A stretch of DNA of 64,000 bases from Spinacia oleracea (taxonomy: Eukaryota; Streptophyta; Magnoliopsida; Caryophyllales; Amaranthaceae): positions 55,714,719 through 55,778,718 of the forward strand of contig NC_079487.1 of the NCBI RefSeq assembly GCF_020520425.1, in the 5' to 3' direction. Below are positions 23,363-34,050 of the stretch, piece by piece (within the stretch, counting starts at the first letter, position 1; each line of letters starts with the position of its first letter). The notes under the pieces were generated by a model. The model saw nothing but the letters and a program-made list of their open reading frames with translations, searched no databases and was not told the origin of the DNA. Made by a program: the position numbers and the translations under genes.

Positions 23363-23463
23363 GTAAAATGAAAGGAATTACATTCATAAAGGATCCTGAT
23401 GGCTACTGGATTGAAATCTTTGATCTTAAGACAATTAGAAGTGTTGCTGCAGGTGCCTCTTGA
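23363..23463 (+). pseudogene. Glyoxalase I last exon captured by the CACTA
   Basis: After a 3' splice site (TTGTAG) the DNA reads [20 protein letters not shown] then [13 protein letters not shown] and TGA. This is the C-terminal end of plant lactoylglutathione lyase (glyoxalase I, which turns the methylglyoxal-glutathione adduct into lactoylglutathione). It includes the [10 protein letters not shown] segment whose glutamate is a metal ligand in this family. The rest of the gene is not present. Being the last exon with its own stop, it could serve as the 3' end of a fusion transcript. Confidence 0.88.
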
Positions 23464-24180
23464 GGCTTTCTTCTAGGTGGTTTTCTATCATTAAACATTT
23501 ATTAAGTCGTATCCCATAAAGGAATATAGAAAATTTTCTATGTTCGAAGGGAGTACGTCTTATGCTGTTTTTTTCCTGATGTTTTCTTTGTATACAAATA
23601 GCATCTTAGTTCACTTATCTTGTAATAACGTACTCTTAATTGATTTAATATGCCCCCTTTTATTTAATTTTATTTTTTTAATATGCCCCCTTTTATTTAA
23701 TTTATTTTTTTTAATAGCGCATTTGTTAGTCGTTGGGCATGCCTGAGTTTTTCATCCCTGGATCAAGATGTAGTGCATGCGATGCGTGCAATAAGTACGA
23801 GTCGACTTTTAGCTTAATTTGCAATATTTCTTTTAAAGTTTGAAAACATTCCTTAAGTTGTTTAGTTTAATTTGTAATACTTTCTTAAGGACATGTAATA
23901 CTTCATGAACATTGTCGACTTTTAGCTTAATTTGTAATATGAACTCGATCTCTAGCTAGATACCTTTGTTGTAGTAATTTTATGTTTGTTGTAACATGTT
24001 GGTTGATTTATGACGAATTTAATTGCCTTTTATTGGGAACGTTAATTACGTTGTAAGCTATTGTGACAGGTATTATTTATAAATGTATTCCCGGTATTGG
24101 GAAGCGTCTACTTTCAAAGACGATCATGTTGGAATTTCCAATAAAATATTAAAAAACCAATTTAAAAAAAAACAAAAAAT
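23464..24180 (+). other. CACTA interior, possible 3' untranslated and filler DNA
   Basis: Follows the glyoxalase stop. AT-rich with a duplicated ATATGCCCCCTTTTATTTAA segment (about 23649-23702). No gene seen. Confidence 0.5.
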
Positions 24181-24585
24181 AAGTCATTTGCCACGCATGC
24201 TAGCTTAATGTGCGAGGCAAATGACTTAATTTTTTGGCGCCAAAAATGTCATTTGCGTCGCACATAAAGCTATTGTGCGAGGCAAATGACTTAATTTTTT
24301 GGCGCTCAAATTGTCATTTGCGTCGCACATTAAGCTATTGTGCGTGGCAAATGAATTTTTTTTGGCGCCTGAAAGTCATTTGCCACGCACTTTAAGCTAA
24401 TGTGCGTGGCAAATGACTTTTCAACATGGTGCCTGAAAAGTCATTTGCCACGCACATTTGCTTAATGTGCGACGCAAATAAGGGTCATTTAGTGCGATGC
24501 AAATAACTTTTAGTCATTTGCATCGAGATCTTTTGCCACGCACAATGTGCGACGCAAATGTGCTTAAAAGTGCGATGCAAATGAC
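24181..24585. repeat. CACTA right subterminal repeats
   Basis: About eight copies of TCATTTGCGTCGCACATTAA and inverted GTGCGAGGCAAATGACTT, several separated by TTTTTTGGCGC. Denser than at the left end. Confidence 0.88.
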
Positions 24586-24601
24586 CCTTTTTCCACTAGT
24601 G
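24586..24601 (-). repeat. CACTA right terminal inverted repeat
   Basis: CCTTTTTCCACTAGTG, the exact reverse complement of the left terminus, followed by the ACT duplication. Confidence 0.93.
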
Positions 24602-25955
24602 ACTAAATCCAAGAACGTACATGCTTTACAAATTTCAAACATAAAATTATATTTCCAAGTCCAACCGGAAACTTACAAATTTAAAGCTCACCTAGAATAA
24701 TTTTAAATCCCTTTATATTATTTTCCAGTTTATTAAAATTAATTAATTATAATTTTACCAAGGTTTTAATTTTTTAAAAATAATTAGTATAAAATAATTT
24801 ATAATAATTAAATTAATCAAAATTAAATTCCGAGAAAAATTAAAATTACGAAATGTAATTAAAATCGACGCTCAACATAAAATCAAACAAACGACCCAAC
24901 GTGCGAAGGCAAGGCCGTAGGCCGAAGCCCACGCCTCGCCCAAGCAAGGGACACAGCAGCGCCCATGGGCCGCGTGCACAAGTGCAGCGCCCATGGCTGC
25001 TTGTTGCTGGTCGAGAGCACAACATCGCAGGGGCTCGCCTGCCCTTGCTTTGCCAACCATGCCCCTTTGCCCTTTGCCTCATCGCTCACTGCACGCGACA
25101 TGCACACCGCTAGCCAAGGCCTTGCGTGCACATTCATGCTTGCTCGTCGTTCGCAAGCCCGTACTATTTCAACACCCTTTAAGGGTTAACACTTAGCTTC
25201 CATCTCTTCGTGCGTGCAAGTTTGTGAACGATATATAAAAATCAAAACTTTTATATTCAAATTTAACGAAGAATTAATAAATCATATTAATTTCACAAAT
25301 TTTAGGCGAAAAAGCAAAAATTTATTATGCAAATGAATTTCCGATTACATATTTTCTTAGGGATTAAAATCTAGGTCATAGAATTTTAAAATATTTCAAT
25401 TTTAACAAATTTATGGTGGTTTTTAATCATAGGATCCTAATTAAATTATCAATTAATTATGAAAATAAAAACAAATTTTAAATTATTTGAAATTCAACAA
25501 ATTAATTATAATTACAAATTAGGTTGTATAATTAACAAAATCAGACCTTAAAATTGTTAAACATATACAATAGGTCAATCATAGATTCAAGATTTACATA
25601 CAAGATTCGCAAATATTTTATTTAACATCATAAAAATTACAAATTTTGCATTCGAAAAACTAAAACTTCCGAAAAGTCATAGTTAGGCTTCGAATTTGGG
25701 AATTCTGGGTTCGGCGTCAAATCTTTGATCTTCGTCAAAATTTTAAAACGTCGTTTTGCATGCTAAGTTCACTTAAAAACTTAAGATTTCGACCATTATT
25801 AACAAAACTGCCGAAAAATCCTGCTAACATATAATCAAATAATCGCACGAATTTGCAATCAATTTTATCCACGAAATTAATCACCCCTTTCATTCATTGA
25901 AAATTTTTAAAATTTAATCCATGTCAACTATAATTGATTATGGAATTAATTAGAA

Positions 25956-25968
25956 GCTCGTGATACCA
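25956..25968 (-). other. Copia-2 primer binding site
   Basis: On the minus strand TGGTATCACGAGC, one base after the LTR end CCTAACA. Same initiator-Met-tRNA type as in Copia-1. Confidence 0.8.
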
Positions 25969-25969
25969 C

Positions 25970-27819
25970 TGTTAGGTTATGAATAATACAATAATATAAT
26001 TCATGCGGAAAAACCATAATGACATAATCCAAATTAATTGCCACATGGTAAATTAGCATAATTTAGGTTACATAAAATGTGATGTGTGCCTTCCTTAGCT
26101 GCTCCCGAACTGAACAAGATCAAGTGTTTAGAGCCCCAAACGTTGCCCCTCAGTAGAAAGTCCATAGCACGTTCGGATCCGCCTTAGGTTTAACCAACTA
26201 GGATTTTACTTAAGGTTTTATGTATTTGGGCTAGGTTGTATTATGTTCTCCCTTGAACACAATGGGAATAAAGAATATAATTTTCAATGTAATTGATGTG
26301 TATAATTATAAGGGCCTAGCCTCATATTCATAGGGTAGGAAATAAGGAATTTGAGTCTTACTAGGAATAGAATTACCAACCCTACTAGGATTGAAATTCC
26401 TATTCAATTAGAATTGCAACATTAATTAAACTCTTAATTAAATCAATGCCAGTAGGACTAGGAATACTTAATCCAAAGTTACTTGGGAATTAAGCAATCA
26501 GACCTTTCTTCGGAAAGTTGGTGCGCGTGCTGCCTCGGCCCAGCCACACCCGTAGCTGGCCGAAGGGCCAATGCGCTGTGGCCTTGCTTTGGAAGGCCCG
26601 CACTCCTTTTCTTTTATGCTGGGCGCGGCCCATGAGCTGCTGCCTTGCCTGTTTGCTTGGCGCGACCCATGGAGCTGCTGCCTTGCTCGCTTGCTTGGCG
26701 CGGCCCATGGAGCTGCTGCCTTGCTGGCTGGCTTGGCGCGGCCCATTGGCGCTGTTGCCTTGCGAGCTTGCTAGGAGCGGCCTCAATGCTGCGTGCAAGG
26801 CAAGGCATCCTTGCCCCTTGCTTGCTCGCAGCTCGCAAGCCAAGGCATGCCTGCCTTGCTCGCTCTCCTAGCCCAACGCGCGCGGCACGCAACACGCTTG
26901 ATGCTGCCCGCGTTGTTGTGGCTCAGCAGTGGTGAGGTAGCCCATATTTCTACGACGAGCTACACATCCACACACCCTCGTGTTCGTGCCTTTGACACGT
27001 GCCTACGGACCAACTAATTAAAAAAAATTAATTTCACGAACATTTGCATTAAGTTATTTTTCACAAAATTTACGATTTTTATTTTCAAAAAATAACGATT
27101 TTACGATTTAATTAATAATATAACCTAATTGTTATATTAAGTGTAACCGGCCAAGACCAAAGGGCCTTGACCGGCCACACACCACACACTCGCGCACAGC
27201 ACACATGCACTGCAAGCCGAAGCCCTCATCGCAGCCGAGCAGCATGGGCCGTGGGCCTTGCTTTGCTCGCTGCTATGTAGCTGCACATTTGTACGCGCTG
27301 CCACACCCACGCGGGCTGGCTTGCTTGCTGCCTTGCGAGCTCGCTGGCTCGTTGGGCCTTACGCTTATGCGCGCTGTGCTCGACATGCCGTCAACTCCGA
27401 TGCGGCTCGTATTGGCGACGAACGCCTTACGGCTATTATTTATCGTATCGTACATGACGAATCACCGTCGTATGATACGATTATTCGTTTCGCCCAGCTT
27501 ACGAAAATTCGCGATACGATATACAATTCCGACGCAAGGTCGTATCGTATAATACGGTTTTCAAAACTAATTCCTGAAAACCTATTAAATGAATTTCCGA
27601 TTCATTTAGTCCGTTGATCTGTTACATGTCATTGGTGTGACCTTATAGGTTCAGTCAAGAGTAAGTTGTGAGCCTAATATAGATTAGAACTCACTGATCG
27701 GAAGCATTTCTCCAGCTAGCTGTTCCGATCACTTGATCTTACTGAATTAGTTTTTTGCAATTAATTTGAACCTTGGTATTAGACTTAATGCACCTTGGGT
27801 GAAGGACATATTTCCTTCA
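25970..27819 (-). repeat. Copia-2 5' LTR
   Basis: Minus-strand LTR of 1850 bp, from TGAAGGAAATATGTCC (ending at 27819) to ATAACCTAACA (25970). Its first 250 bp are a diverged relative of the Copia-1 LTR (shared ATCAAGTGA, GTCACAC). Two GC-rich blocks (26520-26930 and 27170-27400) contain repeated GGCGCGGCCCATGGAGCTGC units. Long open frames on both strands in these blocks come from base composition. Confidence 0.85.
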
Positions 27820-27889
27820 TTGACTTGCTATGTCTTTGATTGTTATGTTATTCATTGTTATTGTTCAACTTGGTGATTGTTTTTTTGTG

Positions 27890-28640
27890 TCTAGTATCAT
27901 CACCGACTAGGCTGATGTACTCAACCTTTTGATTATATTATGTTGTGTCTTTTTCATCACCGACTAGGCTGATGTACTCAACCTTTTGCTTATATTATAT
28001 CGTATCTTGTATCATCGCCGACTGTGTTGATGTACTCAACCTTTTGCTTATATTATATCGTATCGTGTATCATCGTCGACTTGGCTGATGTACTCAACCT
28101 TTTGCTTATATTATATCGTATCTTGTATCATCGCCGACTAGGGTGATGTACTCAACCTTTTTGCATATATTATATCGTATTTTTTATCATCGCTGACTGG
28201 GCTGAAGTACTCAACCTTTTGATTATATTATGTTGTGTCTTATATCATCGCCGACTGGGCTGATGTACTCATCCTTTTGCTTATATTATATTGTATCATC
28301 GCCGACTGGGCAAATGTACTCAACCTTTTTCTCATATTATATCGAATCTTGTATCATCGCCGACTTGGCTGATGTACTCAACCTTTTGCTTATATTATAT
28401 CGTATCTTGTATCATCGCCGACTGTGCTCAACCTTTTGCTTATATTATATCGTATTTTGTATCATCGCCGACTAGGCTTTTGTACTCAACCTTTTGCTTA
28501 TATTATATCGTATCTTGTATTATCGCCGACTAGGCTGATGTACTCAGCCTTTTGCTTATTTTCTATCGTATCTTGTATCATCACCGACTCGGTTGATGTA
28601 CTGAACTTTTTGCTTATATTATATCGTATCTTGTACCTGC
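27890..28640 (-). repeat. 58-bp tandem repeat array
   Basis: About thirteen head-to-tail units of 50-60 bp, each with ATCATCGCCGACTRGGCTGA, TGTACTCAACCTTTTGCTTA and TATTATATCGTATC. It lies just beyond the pol end of Gypsy-A on that element's strand, so it is probably in its 3' untranslated/LTR region. ORFs across the array are by-products. Confidence 0.88.
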
Positions 28641-28725
28641 TTTTTCTGAACATACTTTTTCGTTATATATTAAATCAAAATATGGCCCTATCGACCTTTT
28701 TACATTTAGTTTTCATACAGAACTT

Positions 28726-31591
28726 TCATACATAAAATTTCCTTAGGGTGTTAGCGTTCCATGAGCTTTTTAGTGGTGTTCCATCCATTTGCATTAGCCT
28801 GTAGGATCCGGCTATGACTTCCTCCCATATCTTGTACGACCCTTCCCAGTTTGCTGTAAGCTTGCCTTGTTTTTGTGCTTTTCCGGTTGCTTCGGCGGGA
28901 CGGAGCACTATAATCGCCTACCTCCAGTTTCCGGTGCTTCACACGTTTGTTATAAGCTCTGCTTATCCTATTTATTATGTTGCTGACCTGATTTCTGCTT
29001 GTAGCCTGACTTCGGGCAGGAAATCTAGCTAGTGCCTGAGTAGATTGACGTTTTCTTGTTCTTCTTAATGTTGGATACCAAAGGTGGGAAATGCCACCTC
29101 TGTCGGGATGACCACTTCTGACCCAAAGCACAACTTGAAAGGAATTTCACCCGTTGATTCCTTGAATGTCGTTCTATTGCCCCACAGTACCTTTGGCACT
29201 GTTTCTGCCCATTTTCCTTTGAATCCGCCCAACTTTTTCTTTAGCGCCGTGAGTATATGTTTGTTGGTGGCTTCTGCCTGGCCGTTGCTTTGGGGATGGC
29301 AGACTGAGGAGTAGGCGAATTTGATTCGGTATTCTGCGAGGAAAGCCCGGATCGGTGCGCAGTCAAATTGGACTCCGTGATCGAATAATATTTCTCTCAG
29401 TTTTCGGAACCTTTTTATTATATTCTTCCAGATAAACTTCCGTACTTGGTTGGCCGTTATCTTCATTACCAGATCGGCCACTATCCATTTCGAAAAGTAA
29501 TCTACTGCGACAATTAAGAACTTCCTGCCACCGGAGGCCGTTGTGAAGGGTCCTACGATATCCATTCCCCATTGGGAAAACAGGATTGGGTTTTAGATGG
29601 GTATCAGATCGTTTGTGGCATCCAGATTACTAGAGAGAATAGCTGACACTTCTCGCATTTGTTGACATAATTTTGTGCATCTTCTAGCATGGTTGTCCAG
29701 TAGTACGCCTGTCAGTGAAAGATTATGGAGAGTTATTTCCCCCCACGTGGTTTCTACAGATTCCTTCATGCATTTCTTCGATCAGTCTTGCTGACTCGTA
29801 TGTCGTAAGATAGCGTAACAGGGGTAGACTGAATGTCGTCAGACAGCGTAATAGGGGTAGATTGTAAGCTTGCCTTGTTTTTGTGCTTTTCCGGTTGCTG
29901 CGGTCCGAGGAGCACTATGATCGCCTACCTCCAGTTTCCTGTGCTTCACCCGTTTGTTATAAGCTCTGCTTATCCTATTTTTGTATGTTGTTGACCTGAT
30001 TTCTGCTTGTAGCCTGACTTCGTGCATGAAATCTAGCTGGTGCCTGAGTAGATTGTTGTTTTCTTGTTCTTCTAAATGTTGGATACCAAAGATGGGCAAT
30101 GCCACCTCTACCGGGATGACCGCTTCTGACCCAAAGCACAACTTGAAAAGACTTTCTCCCATTTCTTCCTTGACCATCGTTCTATTGCCCAACAGTATCT
30201 CTGGGACTGTGTCTGCCCATTTTCTTTAAATCCGTCCAGCTTTTTCTTTAGCGCCGTGAGTATCTATTTGTTGGCATCTTTTGCCTGGCCGTTGCTTTGG
30301 GGATAGCAGCCTGAGTCGTAGGCAAATTTTATTCGGTATTCTGCGAGGAAAGCCCGAATCGGTGCGCACTCAAATTGGAACCCGTGGTCAAATAATATTG
30401 CTGTAGGTTTTCCGAACCTTATTGTTATATTTCTCCAGATAAACATCCGTACTTGGTTCGCCGTTATCTTCGGTACCGGCTTGGCCTATATCCATTTCGT
30501 GATGTAATCTACTACGACAACACAGAACTTCCTGCCCCCGGAGGCTGTTGTGAAGGGTCCTACGATATCCATTCCCCATGGGGAAAATGGGATTTGGTTT
30601 AAGATTGATATCAGATCGTTTGCTGGCATCCGGATTACTAGAGCTAATAACTAAAACTTCTCACGTTTTTTGACATAATTCGGTGCATCTTCTAGCATGG
30701 TTGTCCAGTAGTACCCCTGTCGATGAGAGATTAGGGAGAGTGATTTTCCCACCATTTGGTTTCCACAGATTCCTTCATGCATTTCTTTGATCAGTCTTGC
30801 TGACGCGTATGTCTTCTGGCAGCGTAACAGGGGTAGAGTGAATGTTCTTTTGTAAAGTTGTCCCTGGTACATGACGTACCAGCAATCATCTTTTTTCACC
30901 TTCTTTGCCTCGTTGATTTCGGCTGGCAACACTCATGTTGTTTTATATATCCAGATGTTGTCGTACCATTCCTTCCCTGCAGTGATGACCATCACCTCTT
31001 TCCCTTTATCCTCGGTACTTTTTCTATGCATGATTTCTATCATCCCAGATCTTTCAAGCTCAATTGCTTTCGAGCTGACCAGTTTTGCAAGGCTGTCTGC
31101 GGCGGTGTTCAACGCTCCTGGTACCAAATGTGAATCTGATTGCATTCTCAAATTTGTCGCCCGTCGGCGATGTCATCACTATACCGGTTCCAGCGCCTGA
31201 GAGCGCGGCTGATCCATCCACTATGATTTCCAAGGATGCTGTTTTTGCCTCGTCCTCTTGGTAGGACGCTTCTACCAAGAAGTCAGCCAAAGCTTGAGCT
31301 TTTGCTGCGGTACGAGGATGGAATTCCATATCGTACTCCGATAACTCTATTGCCCAGTGCAACAACCGGTCGGCTGTATCCGTTTTTTGTATAGCCTTTC
31401 TCTAGTGGGTAGTTTGTCAGGATCTCTATGGCGTGTGCATCGAAGTATGGCCTGCGTTTTCTTGCGGCTATCAAGACCGCGTAAGCTAATTTTTCTATCA
31501 AAGAGTACCTTGTTTCCGCCGGATTCAAGATGCGGCTGACAAAATATACAGGTTGCTGGCATTTGTGCTTTTTAATTATGATGACAGCCTC
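28726..31591 (-). pseudogene. Gypsy-A pol remnant (RT end, RNase H, integrase)
   Basis: A Ty3/gypsy polyprotein in broken frames. From upstream to downstream: RT/RNase H connection (QPVYFVSRILNPAETRYS, 31560-31500), RNase H (LHWAIELSEYDMEF, VDGSAALSGAGTGIV, 31365-31150), degenerate integrase zinc-binding part (30930-30650, with CxxC lost), integrase core (MDIVGPF, AVDYFSKW, FDHGVQF, NGQAEATNK) and the C-terminal WNANTLRKFYV at 28730. The integrase and C-terminal part occur twice because of a ~1-kb duplication. The N-terminal half, gag and RT catalytic site are missing, cut at 31591 by the giant-LTR element. Inactive. Confidence 0.88.
28856..30842 (-). repeat. ~1-kb direct duplication inside Gypsy-A
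   Basis: 28856-29845 and 29863-30842 are direct copies with a period of about 1007 bp. Both start GTAAGCTTGCCTTGTTTTTG and end near CAGCGTAACAGGGGTAGA. They differ at many sites, so the duplication is not recent. It doubles the integrase core and C-terminus. Confidence 0.85.
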
Positions 31592-32450
31592 TGTGAGGGG
31601 TCGAAAAAGCACGAGGCTAATGCGTGACCTCGTCCCTCGTGGGTGTGACGATTCTTTTTATTCAATCAAGTGTAATTGGATTTCCTGTGAGTTTACACCC
31701 AATTGACTAGTAATATAGGAGTCGCCATTCAGTTTTTAACGACAATGAGAAAAACTGACAAAACCCGGTTATCGTGACATAAAGGGAGTGCAATTATGTT
31801 TGACCACGACGGCCGTAGGTTCCCTTGTGATCCCTGGTGTGGGGATCTCTCAACATGCATCCGCAAGGTAGAGATTGAGGGTTCGGGGGACTGTAACTAC
31901 CGAGAGGAGTACTCGCTCGTCGATAACTCCAGAGGCAGGATATCCTTACTAGCTCAACATAAATAATTGAAGGGACATGCGTTAACTATTAAACTAATCT
32001 GAGTTGATTTTAGCAATATGCAACATATAATACTAGATCGATCGCGATTATCTGATTTAAATAGCATTAAGGGACCTAGCATGATAATCCAATTTCCCAA
32101 AAATATTATATTTGTTAGGCGTGGTAGAACAATCAGATTTCGTTAGTTTAACAGTTTATAGAAAGGGCGAGGAAAGCAATTAGATCATCGAAAAGGGACA
32201 CATTACGACGCACCCTTGAGAGGTGCGTCACGGTTCTCAGTAAACTAACCACTTTGACTTTGCTATTTCTCCTTTTTATTTAACGAATCTCAAATTATGG
32301 GACAGGATACATTCTGTTCGATTTATGGATCGATTGCGACAGAACGCGTGAACAATTTCGCAGCGTGAGGCTTTAGGCTAGGGGTTGGAGTCAATACTCA
32401 GAATATGAATTGTGTGTTGTTGTGTCGTTTTCACGTCGGCTTTTGGGGTC

Positions 32451-32460
32451 TATTTATAGG
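32451..32460 (-). promoter_or_regulatory. LARD 3' LTR TATA box
   Basis: CCTATAAATA on the minus strand, about 860 bp from the LTR end, preceded on that strand by CCACTCTTT. In the 5' LTR the same place (41902-41911) reads CCTATACATA, so that copy has a changed base in the box. Confidence 0.6.
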
Positions 32461-32547
32461 AAAGAGTGGCGTAGAAAGATAGATTTTCAGGAATTTGAAT
32501 ACGAAACGGATTAGGAAAAGAATCCGTCCCAGGTATTTTCGGCGCCC

Positions 32548-32616
32548 AGCTCTGGGCGTCAAAGATTTCGGCGCCTAGGGCTGGGTGTTGAAAATAGGGT
32601 CTGGCAGAATGCTTTG
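32548..32616. repeat. Paired GC-rich hairpin motif, example copy
   Basis: TTCGGCGCCCAGCTCTGGGC and, 25 bp on, TTCGGCGCCTAGGGCTGGGT, each followed by GT(C/T)GAAAAT-like sequence. The arms GCCCAG/CTGGGC can pair. Further copies are near 34735, 35847, 37924, 40219, 41991, 44243, 45163 and 47226. Confidence 0.85.
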
Positions 32617-33604
32617 TCAGATTGGACTCTAGAGTACGGAGTTCATTAAGAGACTTAATCCGAGTTATTTGGTGCGTATCAATTTACGACGGAATGCGTC
32701 TGGGCCCTTTACGAACTCTAGGTTCGTTATGAGGTTAATTAATACGTTAACTCTTTTATCGAACTGCGATAGGAATCGAATTCCTATTACAATTTCTATC
32801 TCTTTTAGGATTTACGTTGGAGTGCAACACCTAATTCTGACAGGTTTCTATCTTTTTATTCTTACTACTTTTAGCAACTAACCTTTACGGAAGTTACTAT
32901 TTTTAGCAGGTTTCCATAAATAGCATGTTTCTATAAATAGCAGGTTTCGGGCGAAATGAAAAGGGGAATTGAGATTCGTTATTTTATAGGAGATGCGTTG
33001 TCAAGTGGGAATTTACGTTTTCATCATCGAACCTTCCCTTTCGGGAATGGGGACAAAAGTAGGTGTCTACAATTAGCCCCCACTTTGACCGAGTCTTGGA
33101 GTAAGACGATGGTCAAAGTATTAGATTGAGTGCGTCGCACAAGCCGTGGTGACTTTTTTTGGCGAGGGTCTCACAAGCCCCAGAGTGATAACATTTGATT
33201 TAAGGGTCATCACTTGAAGTGTCGACATACCCCTCACGTGTCATTGGGATTTGTCAACGGATAGTATAGAAACTTCCTCACTTTGTCATTGGAAGTATCT
33301 AAAGAGGCGTAGGAACTCCCTCACTTTGTCTTTGGGAGTAGCTACAGATGTTTTCGAAATCAAAGCTATAAAGTGTAATTGGGCCTGGCCAAGCCCAATC
33401 ACGAGGTAAAAGATGTTTTTAAAGATTCTCATTTTCAGGGTTAGCTAAACGAGAAAACCCCCTTGTTTTTATGGGACGTAAAACGAAGGAAAATCCAGCA
33501 CATCGTTCTTTTTTGGAAAAAACGGAAAACCAATCTTTGGAAAAAGGGAAAGCTACTCACATCGTTCTTTTTTGGAAAAACAGAAAACCAGAAAAAGTTA
33601 TCGC

Positions 33605-34050
33605 TGCAGCGACTAAGGACCTGCGCGGTTAGTGACGCAGACCCCGCCGGCTAAAGATGGCGAGCCTGTCCGTTAAGGGTGGACACCCCGTCCGATAGAA
33701 GTGGACGAATCTATTTTTGAAATTTGAAAATAAGGACCTACGCGGCTTGTGACGTAGACCCCGCCGGCTAAAGATGGCGAACCTGTCCGCTAAGGGTGGA
33801 CACCCCGTCCGATAGAAGTGGACGAATCTATTTTGAAATTTGTTTGTGTTGTTTTGAAAATAAGGACCTACGTGGTTTGCGCTGTAGACCCCTCCGGCTG
33901 AAGATGGCGAGCCTGTTTCATTTTTTTTTTGAAGATTCTATTTTTCGAAAACTGAGGACTTGCGCGGCTAGTGACGCAGACCCCGCCGCTGAGGGTGGGC
34001 GAGCCCTGTCCGCTGAGGGTGGACGTCCCTGAATTCGTTTTTTCAATTTG
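33605..34050. repeat. ~110-bp tandem array in LARD 3' LTR
   Basis: About four units, each with AAGGACCTGCGCGGTTAGTG, then GCAGACCCCGCCGGCTAAAG and GTCCGATAGAAGTGGACGAA. Internal GTCCGCTAAGGGTGGAC is partly self-complementary. Later units are shortened. Confidence 0.85.

Larger units (their letters stand above)
19794..24601. mobile_element. Non-autonomous CACTA transposon carrying host gene fragments
   Basis: Both ends show the 16-bp inverted repeat CACTAGTGGAAAAAGG. The flanks are ACT (19791-19793) and ACT (24602-24604), the 3-bp target duplication expected of En/Spm-CACTA elements. Subterminal regions are packed with short repeats in both orientations (TCATTTGCGTCGCACATTAA type). The 4.8-kb interior has no transposase (TnpD/TnpA-like) ORF that I can see. 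Instead it carries exon-intron pieces resembling histone H3, eIF4A, an unidentified gene and glyoxalase I, all on the plus strand. It would need transposase in trans. The empty site is confirmed by Copia-1 leader DNA near 8670-8700, which reads through the same point. Confidence 0.93.
18683..25955 (-). other. Copia-2 leader, split by the CACTA insertion
   Basis: 18683-19793 and 24602-25955 together match the Copia-1 leader in reverse. The match includes TTGAAGCTTCAACTTCAAAC, the TACGCAGACCATATTT repeats and, at 24890-25200, the GC-rich island. Without the CACTA and one ACT copy the join reads straight through (see the CACTA entry). No gene is seen in the leader itself. Confidence 0.85.
16021..27819 (-). 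mobile_element. Copia-2, truncated Ty1/copia element with nested CACTA
   Basis: On the minus strand: 5' LTR (27819-25970), PBS (25968-25956), leader (25955 to 18683, interrupted by a CACTA transposon), then gag and pol down to 16021, where pol stops inside RT after the FSPLTMLK position. RT C-terminus, RNase H and 3' LTR are missing. Coding parts are close to Copia-1, while its LTR is a diverged relative (TGAAGGAAATATGTCC start). The two elements meet tail to tail at 16020/16021. Confidence 0.88.

Noticed and set aside
23520..23560. Second Stowaway-type terminus inside the CACTA (GAAGGGAGTACG)
   Set aside because: The match to the usual GGAGGGAGTA end is incomplete and no partner terminus was found.
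26490..27617. Several 60-119 codon ORFs in the Copia-2 LTR
   Set aside because: High GC and a tandem GCGGCCCATGGAGCTGC-like unit keep many frames open; no domain is seen.
27890..28640. CRISPR-like regular repeat
   Set aside because: The units are contiguous with no unique spacers, and the DNA is from a plant nucleus.
28230..28735. Repetitive ORFs reading LYYIVSCIIAD-type units
   Set aside because: Direct translation of the 58-bp tandem array.
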